Of a DNA stretch of 64,000 nt, positions 26,281-39,839 are shown piece by piece. Made by a program: the position numbers and the translations under genes. A model generated the notes under the pieces. The model was given only the letters and a program-made list of their open reading frames with translations, had not been told where the DNA came from and searched no databases. Source of the DNA: Glycine soja (lineage: Eukaryota; Streptophyta; Magnoliopsida; Fabales; Fabaceae); assembly GCF_004193775.1 (NCBI RefSeq), contig NW_021143947.1, positions 26,219 to 90,218 on the forward strand, in the 5' to 3' direction. Position 1 is the first letter of the stretch; the number at the start of each line of letters is the position of its first letter.

Positions 26281-27292
26281 ATGTCCGATTCCGAGGCATC
26301 ATATATCGAGACGCTCGAAATTGAACAATGGAAGCTCTCGAGAAATTTAAATGGTCATAAATTATCACACCGAGGTCCGATTCAGGCGTATCATATATCG
26401 AGATGCTCGAAATTGAACAACGGAAGCTCTCGAGAAATTTAAATGATCATGAATTTTCACTCGGATGTCCGATTCAGGCGCATCATATATCGAGACGCTC
26501 GAAATTGAACAACGGAAGCTCTCGAGAAATTTAAATGATCATAAATTTTCACTCGGATGTCCGATTCAGGCGCATCATATATCGAGACGCTCGAAATTGA
26601 ACAACGGAAGCTCTCGAGAAATTTAAATGATCATGAATTTTCACTCGGATGTCCGATTCAGGCGCATCATATATCGAGACGCTCGAAATTGAACAAAGGA
26701 AGCTCTCGAGAAATTTAAATGATCATGAATTTTCACTCGGATGTCCGATTCAGGCGCATCATATATCGAGACGCTCGAAATTGAACAACAGAAGCTCTCG
26801 AGAAATTTAAATGATCATAAATTTTCACTCGGATGTCCGATTCAGGCGCATCATATATCGAGACGCTCGAAATTGAACAACGGAAGCTCTCGAGAAATTT
26901 AAATGATCATAAATTTTCACTCGGATGTCCGATTCAGGCGCATCATATATCGAGACGCTCGAAATTGAACAACGGAAGCTCTCGAGAAATTTAAATGATC
27001 ATGAATTTTCACTCGGATGTCCGATTCAGGCGCATCATATATCGAGACGCTCGAAATTGAACAAAGGAAGCTCTCGAGAAATTTAAATGATCATGAATTT
27101 TCACTCGGATGTCCGATTCAGGCGCATCATATATCGAGACGCTCGAAATTGAACAACAGAAGCTCTCGAGAAATTTAAATGATCATAAATTTTCACTCGG
27201 ATGTCCGATTCAGGCGCATCATATATCGAGACGCTCGAAATTGAACAACGGAAGCTCTCGAGAAATTTAAATGATCATAAATTTTCACTCGG
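26281..27292. repeat. Homogeneous block A, 11 monomers
   Basis: These monomers nearly all read TTTAAATGATCATAAATTTT or the CATGAATTTT form, with CACTCGGATGTCC and GGCGCATCATATATCG. They differ mainly at AACGG, AAAGG or AACAG and at CATAAAT or CATGAAT. Reading those two sites gives a 4-monomer pattern (368 bp) that occurs twice. The block opens with the rare GATTCCGAGGCATC variant. Its uniformity suggests the most recent local amplification in the window. Confidence 0.8.
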
Positions 27293-27752
27293 ATGTCCGA
27301 TTCAGGCACATCATATATCGAGACGCTCGAAATTGAACTACGGAAGCTCTCGAAATATTTAAATGATCATAAATTTTCACTCGGATGTCCGATTCAGACA
27401 CATCATATATTGAGATGCTCGAAATTGAACAACGGAAGCTCTCGAGAAATTCAAATTGTCATAACTTTCCACTCGGATGTCCGATTCAAGCACATCACAT
27501 ATGGAGACGCCCGAAATTGAACCACGGAAGCTGTTGAGAAATTGAAATTGTCATAACTTTTCACTCGGATGTCCGATTCAGGCACATCATAAATTGAGAT
27601 GCTCGAAATTGAACAACGGAAGCTCTCGAGAAATTCAAATGGTCATAAGTTATCACACGGAGGTCCGATTCAGGCGCATCATATATCGAGCCGCTCGAAA
27701 TTGAACAACGGAAGCTCTCGAGAAATTTAAATGATCATAAATTTTCACTCGG
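27293..27752. repeat. Spacer block between homogeneous blocks A and B
   Basis: Five monomers include GAACTACGGAAGCTCTCG with a TCGAAATATTTAAATG variant and the unusual CATCATAAATTGAGATGC near 27583. The same series recurs at 31801 (offset 4,508) and at 35572. GAGCCGCTCG near 27689 is a private change. Confidence 0.75.
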
Positions 27753-28660
27753 ATGTCCGATTCCGAGGCATCATATATCGAGACGCTCGAAATTGAACAA
27801 TGGAAGCTCTCGAGAAATTTAAATGGTCATAAATTATCACACCGAGGTCCGATTCAGGCGTATCATATATCGAGATGCTCGAAATTGAACAACGGAAGCT
27901 CTCGAGAAATTTAAATGATCATGAATTTTCACTCGGATGTCCGATTCAGGCGCATCATATATCGAGACGCTCGAAATTGAACAACGGAAGCTCTCGAGAA
28001 ATTTAAATGATCATAAATTTTCACTCGGATGTCCGATTCAGGCGCATCATATATCGAGACGCTCGAAATTGAACAACGGAAGCTCTCGAGAAATTTAAAT
28101 GATCATGAATTTTCACTCGGATGTCCGATTCAGGCGCATCATATATCGAGACGCTCGAAATTGAACAAAGGAAGCTCTCGAGAAATTTAAATGATCATGA
28201 ATTTTCACTCGGATGTCCGATTCAGGCGCATCATATATCGAGACGCTCGAAATTGAACAACAGAAGCTCTCGAGAAATTTAAATGATCATAAATTTTCAC
28301 TCGGATGTCCGATTCAGGCGCATCATATATCGAGACGCTCGAAATTGAACAACGGAAGCTCTCGAGAAATTTAAATGATCATAAATTTTCACTCGGATGT
28401 CCGATTCAGGCACATCATATATCGAGACGCTCGAAATTGAACTACGGAAGCTCTCGAAATATTTAAATGATCATAAATTTTCACTCGGATGTCCGATTCA
28501 GACACATCATATATTGAGATGCTCGAAATTGAACAACGGAAGCTCTCGAGAAATTCAAATTGTCATAACTTTCCACTCGGATGTCCGATTCAAGCACATC
28601 ACATATGGAGACGCCCGAAATTGAACCACGGAAGCTGTTGAGAAATTGAAATTGTCATAA
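27753..28660. repeat. Homogeneous block B and its flank
   Basis: 27753-28396 repeats block A (offset 1,472 at its start) but has seven monomers rather than eleven, lacking one 4-monomer cycle. It starts with the same GATTCCGAGGCATC variant. 28397-28660 then repeats 27293-27556 at an offset of 1,104, with the AAATATTTAAATG monomer. Confidence 0.8.
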
Positions 28661-29776
28661 ATTTTCACTCGGATGTCCGATTCAGGCATATCAGATATCG
28701 AGACGCTCGAAATTAAAAAACAGAACCTCTCGAGATATTAAAATTGTCATAACTTTTCACTCGGATGTCTGATTCAAACACATTACATATGGAGACGCCC
28801 AAAATTGACCCTCCGAAGATCTCGAGAAATTCAAATGGTCATAGCTTTTCACACGGAGGTCCGATTCAGGCGCATCATATATCGAGACGCTCAAAATTGA
28901 ACAACGGAAGATCTAGAGAAATTGAAATTGTCATAACTTTTCACTCGGATGTACGATTCAGGCACATCAGATATCGAGACGCTCGAAATTAAACAACGGA
29001 AGCTCTCGAGAAATTCAAATGGTCATAACCTTTTACACGGAGGTCCGATTCAGGCACATCACATATGGAGACACCCGAAATTGAACCACGGAAGATCTCG
29101 AGAAATTCAAATGGTCATAACTTTTCACACGGAGGTTCGATTCAGGTGCATCATATATCGAGACACTTGAAATTGAACAACGGAAGCTCCCGAGAAATTA
29201 AAATTGTCATAACTTTTCACTCGGTCGTCCGATTCAAGAGCATCACATATGGAGACGCCCGAAATTGAACCATGGAACATCTCGAGAAATTCAAATGGTC
29301 ATAACTTTTCACACGAAGGTCTGATTCAAGCGCATCATATATCGAGACGCTCGAAATTGAACAACGGAAGCTCTCGAGAAATTTAAATGATCATAAATTT
29401 TCACTCGGATATCCGATTCAGGCGCATCATATATCTAGACACTCGAAATTGAACAACGAAATCTCTCGCGAAATTCAAATGGTCATAACTTTTCACACGG
29501 AGGTCTGATTCAAGCGCATCACATATGGAGACGTTCGAAAGTGAAACACGGAAGCTCTTGAGAAATTGAAATTGTCATAACTTTTCACTCAGATGTCCGA
29601 TTCAGGCACATCATATATTGAGATGCTCGAAATTGAACAACGGAAGCTCTCGAGAAATTCTAATGGTCATAAGTTATCACACGGAGGTCCGATTCAGGAA
29701 CATCACATATGGAGACGCTCGAAATTGAACAACGGAAGCTCACGAGAAATTTAAATGATCATAAATTTTCACTCGG
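28661..29776. repeat. First, partial occurrence of the marker-monomer block
   Basis: The series begins with ATTCAAACACATTACATATGG and AAAATTGACCCTCCG near 28775, then GATGTACGATTCAGG near 28949, GGAAGCTCCCGAG near 29179, ACTCGGTCGTCCG near 29219 and GTTCGAAAGTGAAACACGG near 29532. The same order returns at 34192 and 37871, and with small changes at 43667 and 46795. This is a diagnostic cassette of variant monomers rather than a gene. Confidence 0.75.
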
Positions 29777-30600
29777 ATGTCCGATTCCGAGGCATCATAT
29801 ATCGAGACGCTCGAAATTGAACAATGGAAGCTCTCGAGAAATTTAAATGGTCATAAATTATCACACCGAGGTCCGATTCAGGCGTATCATATATCGAGAT
29901 GCTCGAAATTGAACAACGGAAGCTCTCGAGAAATTTAAATGATCATGAATTTTCACTCGGATGTCCGATTCAGGCGCATCATATATCGAGACGCTCGAAA
30001 TTGAACAACGGAAGCTCTCGAGAAATTTAAATGATCATAAATTTTCACTCGGATGTCCGATTCAGGCGCATCATATATCGAGACGCTCGAAATTGAACAA
30101 CGGAAGCTCTCGAGAAATTTAAATGATCATGAATTTTCACTCGGATGTCCGATTCAGGCGCATCATATATCGAGACGCTCGAAATTGAACAAAGGAAGCT
30201 CTCGAGAAATTTAAATGATCATGAATTTTCACTCGGATGTCCGATTCAGGCGCATCATATATCGAGACGCTCGAAATTGAACAACAGAAGCTCTCGAGAA
30301 ATTTAAATGATCATAAATTTTCACTCGGATGTCCGATTCAGGCGCATCATATATCGAGACGCTCGAAATTGAACAACGGAAGCTCTCGAGAAATTTAAAT
30401 GATCATAAATTTTCACTCGGATGTCCGATTCAGGCACATCATATATCGAGACGCTCGAAATTGAACTACGGAAGCTCTCGAAATATTTAAATGATCATAA
30501 ATTTTCACTCGGATGTCCGATTCAGACACATCATATATTGAGATGCTCGAAATTGAACAACGGAAGCTCTCGAGAAATTCAAATTGTCATAACTTTTCAC
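29777..30600. repeat. Homogeneous block C and its flank
   Basis: 29777-30420 repeats block B at an offset of 2,024 bp with seven monomers in the same order, starting with GATTCCGAGGCATC. 30421-30590 repeats the AAATATTTAAATG monomer found after block B. It joins the next block near 30600. Confidence 0.8.
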
Positions 30601-31460
30601 ACGGAGGTCTGATTCAAGCGCATCACATATGGAGACGTTCGAAAGTGAAACACGGAAGCTCTTGAGAAATTGAAATTGTCATAACTTTTCACTCAGATGT
30701 CCGATTCAGGCACATCATATATTGAGATGCTCGAAATTGAACAACGGAAGCTCTCGAGAAATTCTAATGGTCATAAGTTATCACACGGAGGTCCGATTCA
30801 GGAACATCACATATGGAGACGCTCGAAATTGAACAACGGAAGCTCACGAGAAAATCAAATGGTCATAAGTTATCACACGGAGGTCTGATTCAGGAACATC
30901 ACATATCGACACGTTCGAAATTGAACCATGGAACATCTCGAGAAATTCAAATGGTCATAACTTTTCACACGAAGGTCTGATTCAAGCGCATCATATATCG
31001 AGACGCTCGAAATTGAACAACGGAAGCTCTCGAGAAATTTAAATGATCATAAATTTTCACTCGGATATCCGATTCAGGCGCATCATATATCTAGACACTC
31101 GAAATTGAACAACGAAATCTCTCGCGAAATTCAAATGGTCATAACTTTTCACACGGAGGTCTGATTCAAGCGCATCACATATGGAGACGTTCGAAAGTGA
31201 AACACGGAAGCTCTTGAGAAATTGAAATTGTCATAACTTTTCACTCAGATGTCCGATTCAGGCACATCATATATTGAGATGCTCGAAATTGAACAACGGA
31301 AGCTCTCGAGAAATTCTAATGGTCATAAGTTATCACACGGAGGTCCGATTCAGGAACATCACATATGGAGACGCTCGAAATTGAACAACGGAAGCTCACG
31401 AGAAAATCAAATGGTCATAAGTTATCACACGGAGGTCTGATTCAGGAACATCACATATCG
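30601..31460. repeat. 6-monomer duplication (552 bp)
   Basis: The series GGTCTGATTCAAGCGCATC, GTTCGAAAGTGAAACACGG, ATTGAGATGCTCG, TCTAATGGTCATAAG and CTCACGAGAAAATC occurs at 30606 and again at 31158. The spacing is 552 bp (six monomers). The second copy lies within the first 41-monomer unit. Confidence 0.75.
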
Positions 31461-34400
31461 ACACGTTCGAAATTGAACAATGGAAGCTCTCGAGAAATTG
31501 AAATGGTCATAACCTTTCACTCGGATGTCCGATTCAGGCGCATCATATATCGAGAAGCTCAAAATTGAACAATTGAAGCTCTGGAGAAATTAAAATTGTC
31601 ATAACTTTCCACTCGGATGTCCGATTCAGGCGCATGATATATCGAGACGCTCGAAATTGAACAACGGAAGCTCTCGAGAAATTTAAATGATCATAAATTA
31701 TCACACGGAGGCCCGATTCAGGCGCATCATATATCGAGACGCTCGAAATTGAACAACGGAAGCTCTCGAGAAATTTAAATGATCATAAATTTTCACTCGG
31801 ATGTCCGATTCAGGCACATCATATATCGAGACGCTCGAAATTGAACTACGGAAGCTCTCGAAATATTTAAATGATCATAAATTTTCACTCGGATGTCCGA
31901 TTCAGACACATCATATATTGAGATGCTCGAAATTGAACAACGGAAGCTCTCGAGAAATTCAAATTGTCATAACTTTCCACTCGGATGTCCGATTCAAGCA
32001 CATCACATATGGAGACGCCCGAAATTGAACCACGGAAGCTGTTGAGAAATTGAAATTGTCATAACTTTTCACTCGGATGTCCGATTCAGGCACATCATAA
32101 ATTGAGATGCTCGAAATTGAACAACGGAAGCTCTCGAGAAATTCAAATGGTCATAAGTTATCACACGGAGGTCCGATTCAGGCGCATCATATATCGAGAC
32201 GCTCGAAATTGAACAACGGAAGCTCTCGAGAAATTTAAATGATCATAAATTTTCACTCGGATGTCCGATTCAGGCGCATGATATATCGAGACGCTCGAAA
32301 TTGAACAACGGAAGCTCTCGAGAAATTTAAATGATCCTAAATTTTCACTCGGATGTCTGATTCAGGGGCATCATATATCGAGACGCTCGAAATTGAACAA
32401 CGGAAGCTCTCGAGAAATTCAAATGGTCATAAGTTATCACACGGAGGTCCGATTCAAGCGCATCATATATCGAGACGCTCGAAATTGAACAACGAAATCT
32501 CTCGAGAAATTCAAATGGTCATAACTTTTCACACGAAGGTCCGATTCAGGCACATCACATATGGAGACACTCAAAATTGAACAACGGAAGATCTCGAGAA
32601 ATTCAAATGGTCATAACTTTTCACATGGAGGTCCGATTCAGGCACATCACATATTGAGACGCTCGAAATTGAACAACGGAAGCTTTCAAGAAATTCAAAT
32701 GGTCATAGGTTATCACACGGAGGTCCGATTCAGGAACATCAACTATTTACCCGATCAAAATTAAACGACGGAAGCTCTCGAGAAATTGAAATTGTCATAA
32801 CTTTTCACACGGAGGTCCGATTCAGGCACATCACATATGGAGACGCCCGAAATTGAACCACGGAAGATCTCGAGAAATTCAAATGGTCATAACTTTTCAC
32901 ACGGAGGTCCGATTCAGGCGCATCATATATCGAGACGCTCGAAATTGAACAACGGAACCTCTCGAGAAATTTAAATGATCATAAATTTTCACTCGGATAT
33001 CGGATTCAGGCGCAGCATATATCTAGACGCTCGAAATTGAACAACGAAATCTCTCGAGAAATTCAAATGGTCATAAATTATCACACAGAGGTCTGATTCA
33101 GGCGCATCATATATCGAGACGCTCGAAATTGAACAACGGAAGCTCTTGAGAAATTAAAATTGTCACAACTTTTCTCTCAGATGTCCGATTCAGGCACATC
33201 AGATATCGGGACACTCGAAATTGAAAACCGGAAGCTCTCGAGAAATTGAAATTGTCATAACTTTACACTGGGATGTCCGATTCAGGCACATGAGATATCG
33301 AGACGCTCGAAATTAAACAACGAAAGCTCTCGAGAAATTTAAATGGTCATAACTTTTCACACAGAGGTCCGATTGAGGCACATCATATATGGAGACGACC
33401 GAAATTGAACCACAGAAGATCTCCAAAAATTGAAATGGTCATAACTTTTCACTCGGATGTCCGATTCAGGCGCATATTATATCGAAATGCTCAAAATTGA
33501 ATAACGGAAGCACTCGAGAAATTTAAATGATCATAAATTTTGACTCGGATGTCCGATTAAGGCACATCATATATCGAGACGCTCGAAATTGAACAAAGGA
33601 AGCTGTCGAGAAATTAAAATTGTCATAACTTTTCACTCGGATGTCCGATTCAGGCACATCAGATATCGACACGCTCGAAATCAAACAACGGAACCTCTCG
33701 AGAAATTCAAATGGTCATAACTTTTCACACGAAGGTCCGATTCAGGCACATCACATATGGAGACACTCAAAATTGAACAACGGAAGATCTCGAGAAATTC
33801 AAATGGTCATAACTTTTCACACGGAGGTCCGATTCAGGCACATCACATATTGAGACGCTCGAAATTGAACAACGGAAGCTTTCAAGAAATTCAAATGGTC
33901 ATAGGTTATCACACGGAGGTCCGATTCAGGAACATCAACTATTTAGCCGATCAAAATTAAACGACGGAAGCTCTCGAGAAATTGAAATTGTCATAACTTT
34001 TCACACGGAGGTCCGATCAGGCACATCACATATGGAGACGCTCGAAATTGAACCACGGAAGATCTCGAGAAATTCAAATGGTCATAACTTTTCACACGGA
34101 GGTCCGATTCAGGCGCATCATATATCGAGACGGTCGAAATTGAACTATGGAAGCTCTCGAGATATTAAAATTGTCATAACTTTTCACTCGGATGTCTGAT
34201 TCAAACACATTACATATGGAGACGCCCAAAATTGACCCTCCGAAGATCTCGAGAAATTCAAATGGTCATAGCTTTTCACACGGAGGTCCGATTCAGGCGC
34301 ATCATATATCGAGACGCTCAAAATTGAACAACGGAAGATCTAGAGAAATTGAAATTGTCATAACTTTTCACTCGGATGTACGATTCAGGCACATCAGATA

Positions 34401-34685
34401 TCGAGACGCTCGAAATTAAACAACGGAAGCTCTCGAGAAATTCAAATGGTCATAACCTTTTACACGGAGGTCCGATTCAGGCACATCACATATGGAGACA
34501 CCCGAAATTGAACCACGGAAGATCTCGAGAAATTCAAATGGTCATAACTTTTCACACGGAGGTTCGATTCAGGTGCATCATATATCGAGACACTTGAAAT
34601 TGAACAACGGAAGCTCCCGAGAAATTAAAATTGTCATAACTTTTCACTCGGTCGTCCGATTCAAGAGCATCACATATGGAGACGC
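30915..34685. repeat. Long higher-order repeat, copy A (41 monomers)
   Basis: GAACCATGGAACATCTCG near 30922 recurs near 34693 (offset 3,771 = 41 x 92 - 1) and near 38372. Internal marks are CATAAATTGAG near 32096, the divergent AACTATTTA monomers at 32741 and 33937, a CGGATATCGGATTC box near 32994, CTTTTCTCTCAG near 33170, and a 1-bp-short GTCCGATCAGG near 34011. Copy A has one monomer (about 32541-32632) that copy B lacks. No gene is present. Confidence 0.8.
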
Positions 34686-37600
34686 CCGAAATTGAACCAT
34701 GGAACATCTCGAGAAATTCAAATGGTCATAACTTTTCACACGAAGGTCTGATTCAAGCGCATCATATATCGAGACGCTCGAAATTGAACAACGGAAGCTC
34801 TCGAGAAATTTAAATGATCATAAATTTTCACTCGGATATCCGATTCAGGCGCAGCATATATCTAGACACTCGAAATTGAACAACGAAATCTCTCGCGAAA
34901 TTCAAATGGTCATAACTTTTCACACGGAGGTCTGATTCAAGCGCATCACATATGGAGACGTTCGAAAGTGAAACACGGAAGCTCTTGAGAAATTGAAATT
35001 GTCATAACTTTTCACTCAGATGTCCGATTCAGGCACATCATATATTGAGATGCTCGAAATTGAACAACGGAAGCTCTCGAGAAATTCTAATGGTCATAAG
35101 TTATCACACGGAGGTCCGATTCACGAACATCACATATGGAGACGCTCGAAATTGAACAACGGAAGCTCACGAGAAAATCAAATGGTCATAAGTTATCACA
35201 CGGAGGTCTGATTCAGGAACATCACATATCGACACGTTCGAAATTGAACAATGGAAGCTCTCGAGAAATTGAAATGGTCATAACCTTTCACTCGGATGTC
35301 CGATTCAGGCGCATCATATATCGAGAAGCTCAAAATTGAACAATTGAAGCTCTGGAGAAATTAAAATTGTCATAACTTTCCACTCGGATGTCCGATTCAG
35401 GCGCATGATATATCGAGACGCTCGAAATTGAACAACGGAAGCTCTCGAGAAATTTAAATGATCATAAATTATCACACGGAGGCCCGATTCAGGCGCATCA
35501 TATATCGAGACGCTCGAAATTGAACAACGGAAGCTCTCGAGAAATTTAAATGATCATAAATTTTCACTCGGATGTCCGATTCAGGCACATCATATATCGA
35601 GACGCTCGAAATTGAACTACGGAAGCTCTCGAAATATTTAAATGATCATAAATTTTCACTCGGATGTCCGATTCAGACACATCATATATTGAGATGCTCG
35701 AAATTGAACAACGGAAGCTCTCGAGAAATTCAAATTGTCATAACTTTCCACTCGGATGTCCGATTCAAGCACATCACATATGGAGACGCCCGAAATTGAA
35801 CCACGGAAGCTGTTGAGAAATTGAAATTGTCATAACTTTTCACTCGGATGTCCGATTCAGGCACATCATAAATTGAGATGCTCGAAATTGAACAACGGAA
35901 GCTCTCGAGAAATTCAAATGGTCATAAGTTATCACACGGAGGTCCGATTCAGGCGCATCATATATCGAGACGCTCGAAATTGAACAACCGAAGTTCTCGA
36001 GAAATTTAAATGATCATAAATTTTCACTCGGATGTCCGATTCAGGCGCATGATATATCGAGACGCTCGAAATTGAACAACGGAAGCTCTCGAGAAATTTA
36101 AATGATCCTAAATTTTCACTCGGATGTCTGATTCAGGGGCATCATATATCGAGACGCTCGAAATTGAACAACGGAAGCTCTCGAGAAATTCAAATGGTCA
36201 TAAGTTATCACACGGAGGTCCGATTCAAGCGCATCATATATCGAGACGCTCGAAATTGAACAACGAAATCTCTCGAGAAATTCAAATGGTCATAACTTTT
36301 CACATGGAGGTCCGATTCAGGCACATCACATATTGAGACGCTCGAAATTGAACAACGGAAGCTTTCAAGAAATTCAAATGGTCATAGGTTATCACACGGA
36401 GGTCCGATTCAGGAACATCAACTATTTACCCGATCAAAATTAAACGACGGAACCTCTCGAGAAATTGAAATTGTCATAACTTTTCACACGGAGGTCCGAT
36501 TCAGGCACATCACATATGGAGACGCCCGAAATTGAACCACGGAAGATCTCGAGAAATTCAAATGGTCATAACTTTTCACACGGAGGTCCGATTCAGGCGC
36601 ATCATATATCGAGACGCTCGAAATTGAACAACGGAACCTCTCGAGAAATTTAAATGATCATAAATTTTCACTCGGATATCGGATTCAGGCGCAGCATATA
36701 TCTAGACGCTCGAAATTGAACAACGAAATCTCTCGAGAAATTCAAATGGTCATAAATTATCACACAGAGGTCTGATTCAGGCGCATCATATATCGAGACG
36801 CTCGAAATTGAACAACGGAAGCTCTTGAGAAATTAAAATTGTCACAACTTTTCTCTCAGATGTCCGATTCAGGCACATCAGATATCGGGACACTCGAAAT
36901 TGAAAACCGGAAGCTCTCGAGAAATTGAAATTGTCATAACTTTACACTGGGATGTCCGATTCAGGCACATGAGATATCGCGACGCTCGAAATTAAACAAC
37001 GAAAGCTCTCGAGAAATTTAAATGGTCATAACTTTTCACACAGAGGTCCGATTGAGGCACATCATATATGGAGACGCCCGAAATTGAACCACAGAAGATC
37101 TCGAGAAATTGAAATGGTCATAACTTTTCACTCGGATGTCCGATTCAGGCGCATATTATATCGAAATGCTCAAAATTGAATAACGGAAGCACTCGAGAAA
37201 TTTAAATGATCATAAATTTTGACTCGGATGTCCGATTCAGGCACATCATATATCGAGACGCTCGAAATTGAACAAAGGAAGCTGTCGAGAAATTAAAATT
37301 GTCATAACTTTTCACTCGGATGTCCGATTCAGGCACATCAGATATCGACACGCTCGAAATCAAACAACGGAACCTCTCGAGAAATTCAAATGGTCATAAC
37401 TTTTCACACGAAGGTCCGATTCAGGCACATCACATATGGAGACACTCAAAATTGAACAACGGAAGATCTCGAGAAATTCAAATGGTCATAACTTTTCACA
37501 CGGAGGTCCGATTCAGGCACATCACATATTGAGACGCTCGAAATTGAACAACGGAAGCTTTCAAGAAATTCAAATGGTCATAGGTTATCACACGGAGGTC

Positions 37601-38364
37601 CGATTCAGGAACATCAACTATTTAGCCGATCAAAATTAAACGACGGAAGCTCTCGAGAAATTGAAATTGTCATAACTTTTCACACGGAGGTCCGATCAGG
37701 CACATCACATATGGAGACGCTCGAAATTGAACCACGGAAGATCTCGAGAAATTCAAATGGTCATAACTTTTCACACGGAGGTCCGATTCAGGCGCATCAT
37801 ATATCGAGACGGTCGAAATTGAACTATGGAAGCTCTCGAGATATTAAAATTGTCATAACTTTTCACTCGGATGTCTGATTCAAACACATTACATATGGAG
37901 ACGCCCAAAATTGACCCTCCGAAGATCTCGAGAAATTCAAATGGTCATAGCTTTTCACACGGAGGTCCGATTCAGGCGCATCATATATCGAGACGCTCAA
38001 AATTGAACAACGGAAGATCTAGAGAAATTGAAATTGTCATAACTTTTCACTCGGATGTACGATTCAGGCACATCAGATATCGAGACGCTCGAAATTAAAC
38101 AACGGAAGCTCTCGAGAAATTCAAATGGTCATAACCTTTTACACGGAGGTCCGATTCAGGCACATCACATATGGAGACACCCGAAATTGAACCACGGAAG
38201 ATCTCGAGAAATTCAAATGGTCATAACTTTTCACACGGAGGTTCGATTCAGGTGCATCATATATCGAGACACTTGAAATTGAACAACGGAAGCTCCCGAG
38301 AAATTAAAATTGTCATAACTTTTCACTCGGTCGTCCGATTCAAGAGCATCACATATGGAGACGC
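34686..38364. repeat. Long higher-order repeat, copy B (40 monomers)
   Basis: This repeats copy A, first at offset 3,771 and, after the monomer missing near 36312, at offset 3,679. The divergent AACTATTTA monomers lie at 36420 and 37616. The 1-bp deletion GTCCGATCAGG is kept near 37690, so the deletion predates the duplication. The match with copy A is near-perfect by eye, with private changes such as GCAGCATATATC near 34852 and a CAACCGAAGTTC site near 35991. Confidence 0.8.
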
Positions 38365-39200
38365 CCGAAATTGAACCATGGAACATCTCGAGAAATTCAA
38401 ATGGTCATAACTTTTCACACGAAGGTCTGATTCAAGCGCATCATATATCGAGACGCTCGAAATTGAACAACGGAAGCTCTCGAGAAATTTAAATGATCAT
38501 AAATTTTCACTCGGATATCCGATTCAGGCGCAGCATATATCTAGACACTCGAAATTGAACAACGAAATCTCTCGCGAAATTCAAATGGTCATAACTTTTC
38601 ACACGGAGGTCTGATTCAAGCGCATCACATATGGAGACGTTCGAAAGTGAAACACGGAAGCTCTTGAGAAATTGAAATTGTCATAACTTTTCACTCAGAT
38701 GTCCGATTCAGGCACATCATATATTGAGATGCTCGAAATTGAACAACGGAAGCTCTCGAGAAATTCTAATGGTCATAAGTTATCACACGGAGGTCCGATT
38801 CACGAACATCACATATGGAGACGCTCGAAATTGAACAACGGAAGCTCACGAGAAAATCAAATGGTCATAAGTTATCACACGGAGGTCTGATTCAGGAACA
38901 TCACATATCGACACGTTCGAAATTGAACAATGGAAGCTCTCGAGAAATTGAAATGGTCATAACCTTTCACTCGGATGTCCGATTCAGGCGCATCATATAT
39001 CGAGAAGCTCAAAATTGAACAATTGAAGCTCTGGAGAAATTAAAATTGTCATAACTTTCCACTCGGATGTCCGATTCAGGCGCATGATATATCGAGACGC
39101 TCGAAATTGAACAACGGAAGCTCTCGAGAAATTTAAATGATCATAAATTATCACACGGAGGCCCGATTCAGGCGCATCATATATCGAGACGCTCGAAATT
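38365..39200. repeat. Long higher-order repeat, copy C (about 9 monomers, partial)
   Basis: This repeats 34686-35521 at offset 3,679, including GCAGCATATATCTAGACAC, AAAGTGAAACACGG, GATTCACGAACATC and AATTGAAGCTCTGGAG. The match stops near 39200, where AACAAAGGAAGCTC and CTCGAGGAATTC replace the expected monomer. Confidence 0.8.
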
Positions 39201-39839
39201 GAACAAAGGAAGCTCTCGAGGAATTCAAATGGTCATAAATTGTCACACGGAGGTCCGATTCAGGCGTATCATATATCGAGACGCTCGAAATTGAACAACG
39301 GAAGCTCTCGAGAAATTTAAATGATCATAAATTTTCACTCGGATGTCCGATTTAGGCGCATGATATATCGAGACGCCCGAAATTGAACCCCGGAAGCTCT
39401 TGAGAAATTGAAATTGTCATAACTTTTCACTCGGATGTCCGATTCAGGCACATCATATATTGAGATGGTCGAAATTGAACAACGGAAGCTCTCGAGAAAT
39501 TCAAATGGTCATAAGTTATCACACGGAGGTCCGATTCAGGAACATCACATATCGAGACGCACGAAATTGAACAACGGAAGCTCTCGAGATATTGAAATGG
39601 TCATAACCTTTCACTCGAATTTCCGATTCAGGCGCATCATATATCGAGACGCTTGAAATTGAAGAAAGGAAGCTCTCGAGAAATTAAAAATGTTATAACT
39701 TTTCACTCGGATGTCCGATTCCGGTATATCAGATATCGAGACGCTCAAAATTAAAAAACAGAACGTCTCGAGAAATTCAAATAGTTATAACTTTTCACAC
39801 GGAGGTCCGATTAAAGCACATCACATATGGAGACGCCCA
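39201..39839. repeat. Short mixed block with ATTGAGATGGTCG monomers
   Basis: Seven monomers include ATTGAGATGGTCG near 39465, GAGATATTGAAATGG with CACTCGAATTTCC near 39586, and AATTGAAGAAAGG near 39658. The same short series returns near 47991-48230 (for example 39435 and 47991). No gene is seen. Confidence 0.65.

Noticed and set aside
26281..30420. The uniform blocks as an assembly expansion artefact
   Set aside because: The three blocks have different flanks and different numbers of 4-monomer cycles, which argues against simple duplication of one contig end. Read depth would be decisive.
32730..32770. The AACTATTTA segment as a transposon footprint or target-site duplication
   Set aside because: Monomer length across it is unchanged and the flanks are in register. 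It is a cluster of substitutions or a conversion patch, not an insertion or excision scar.
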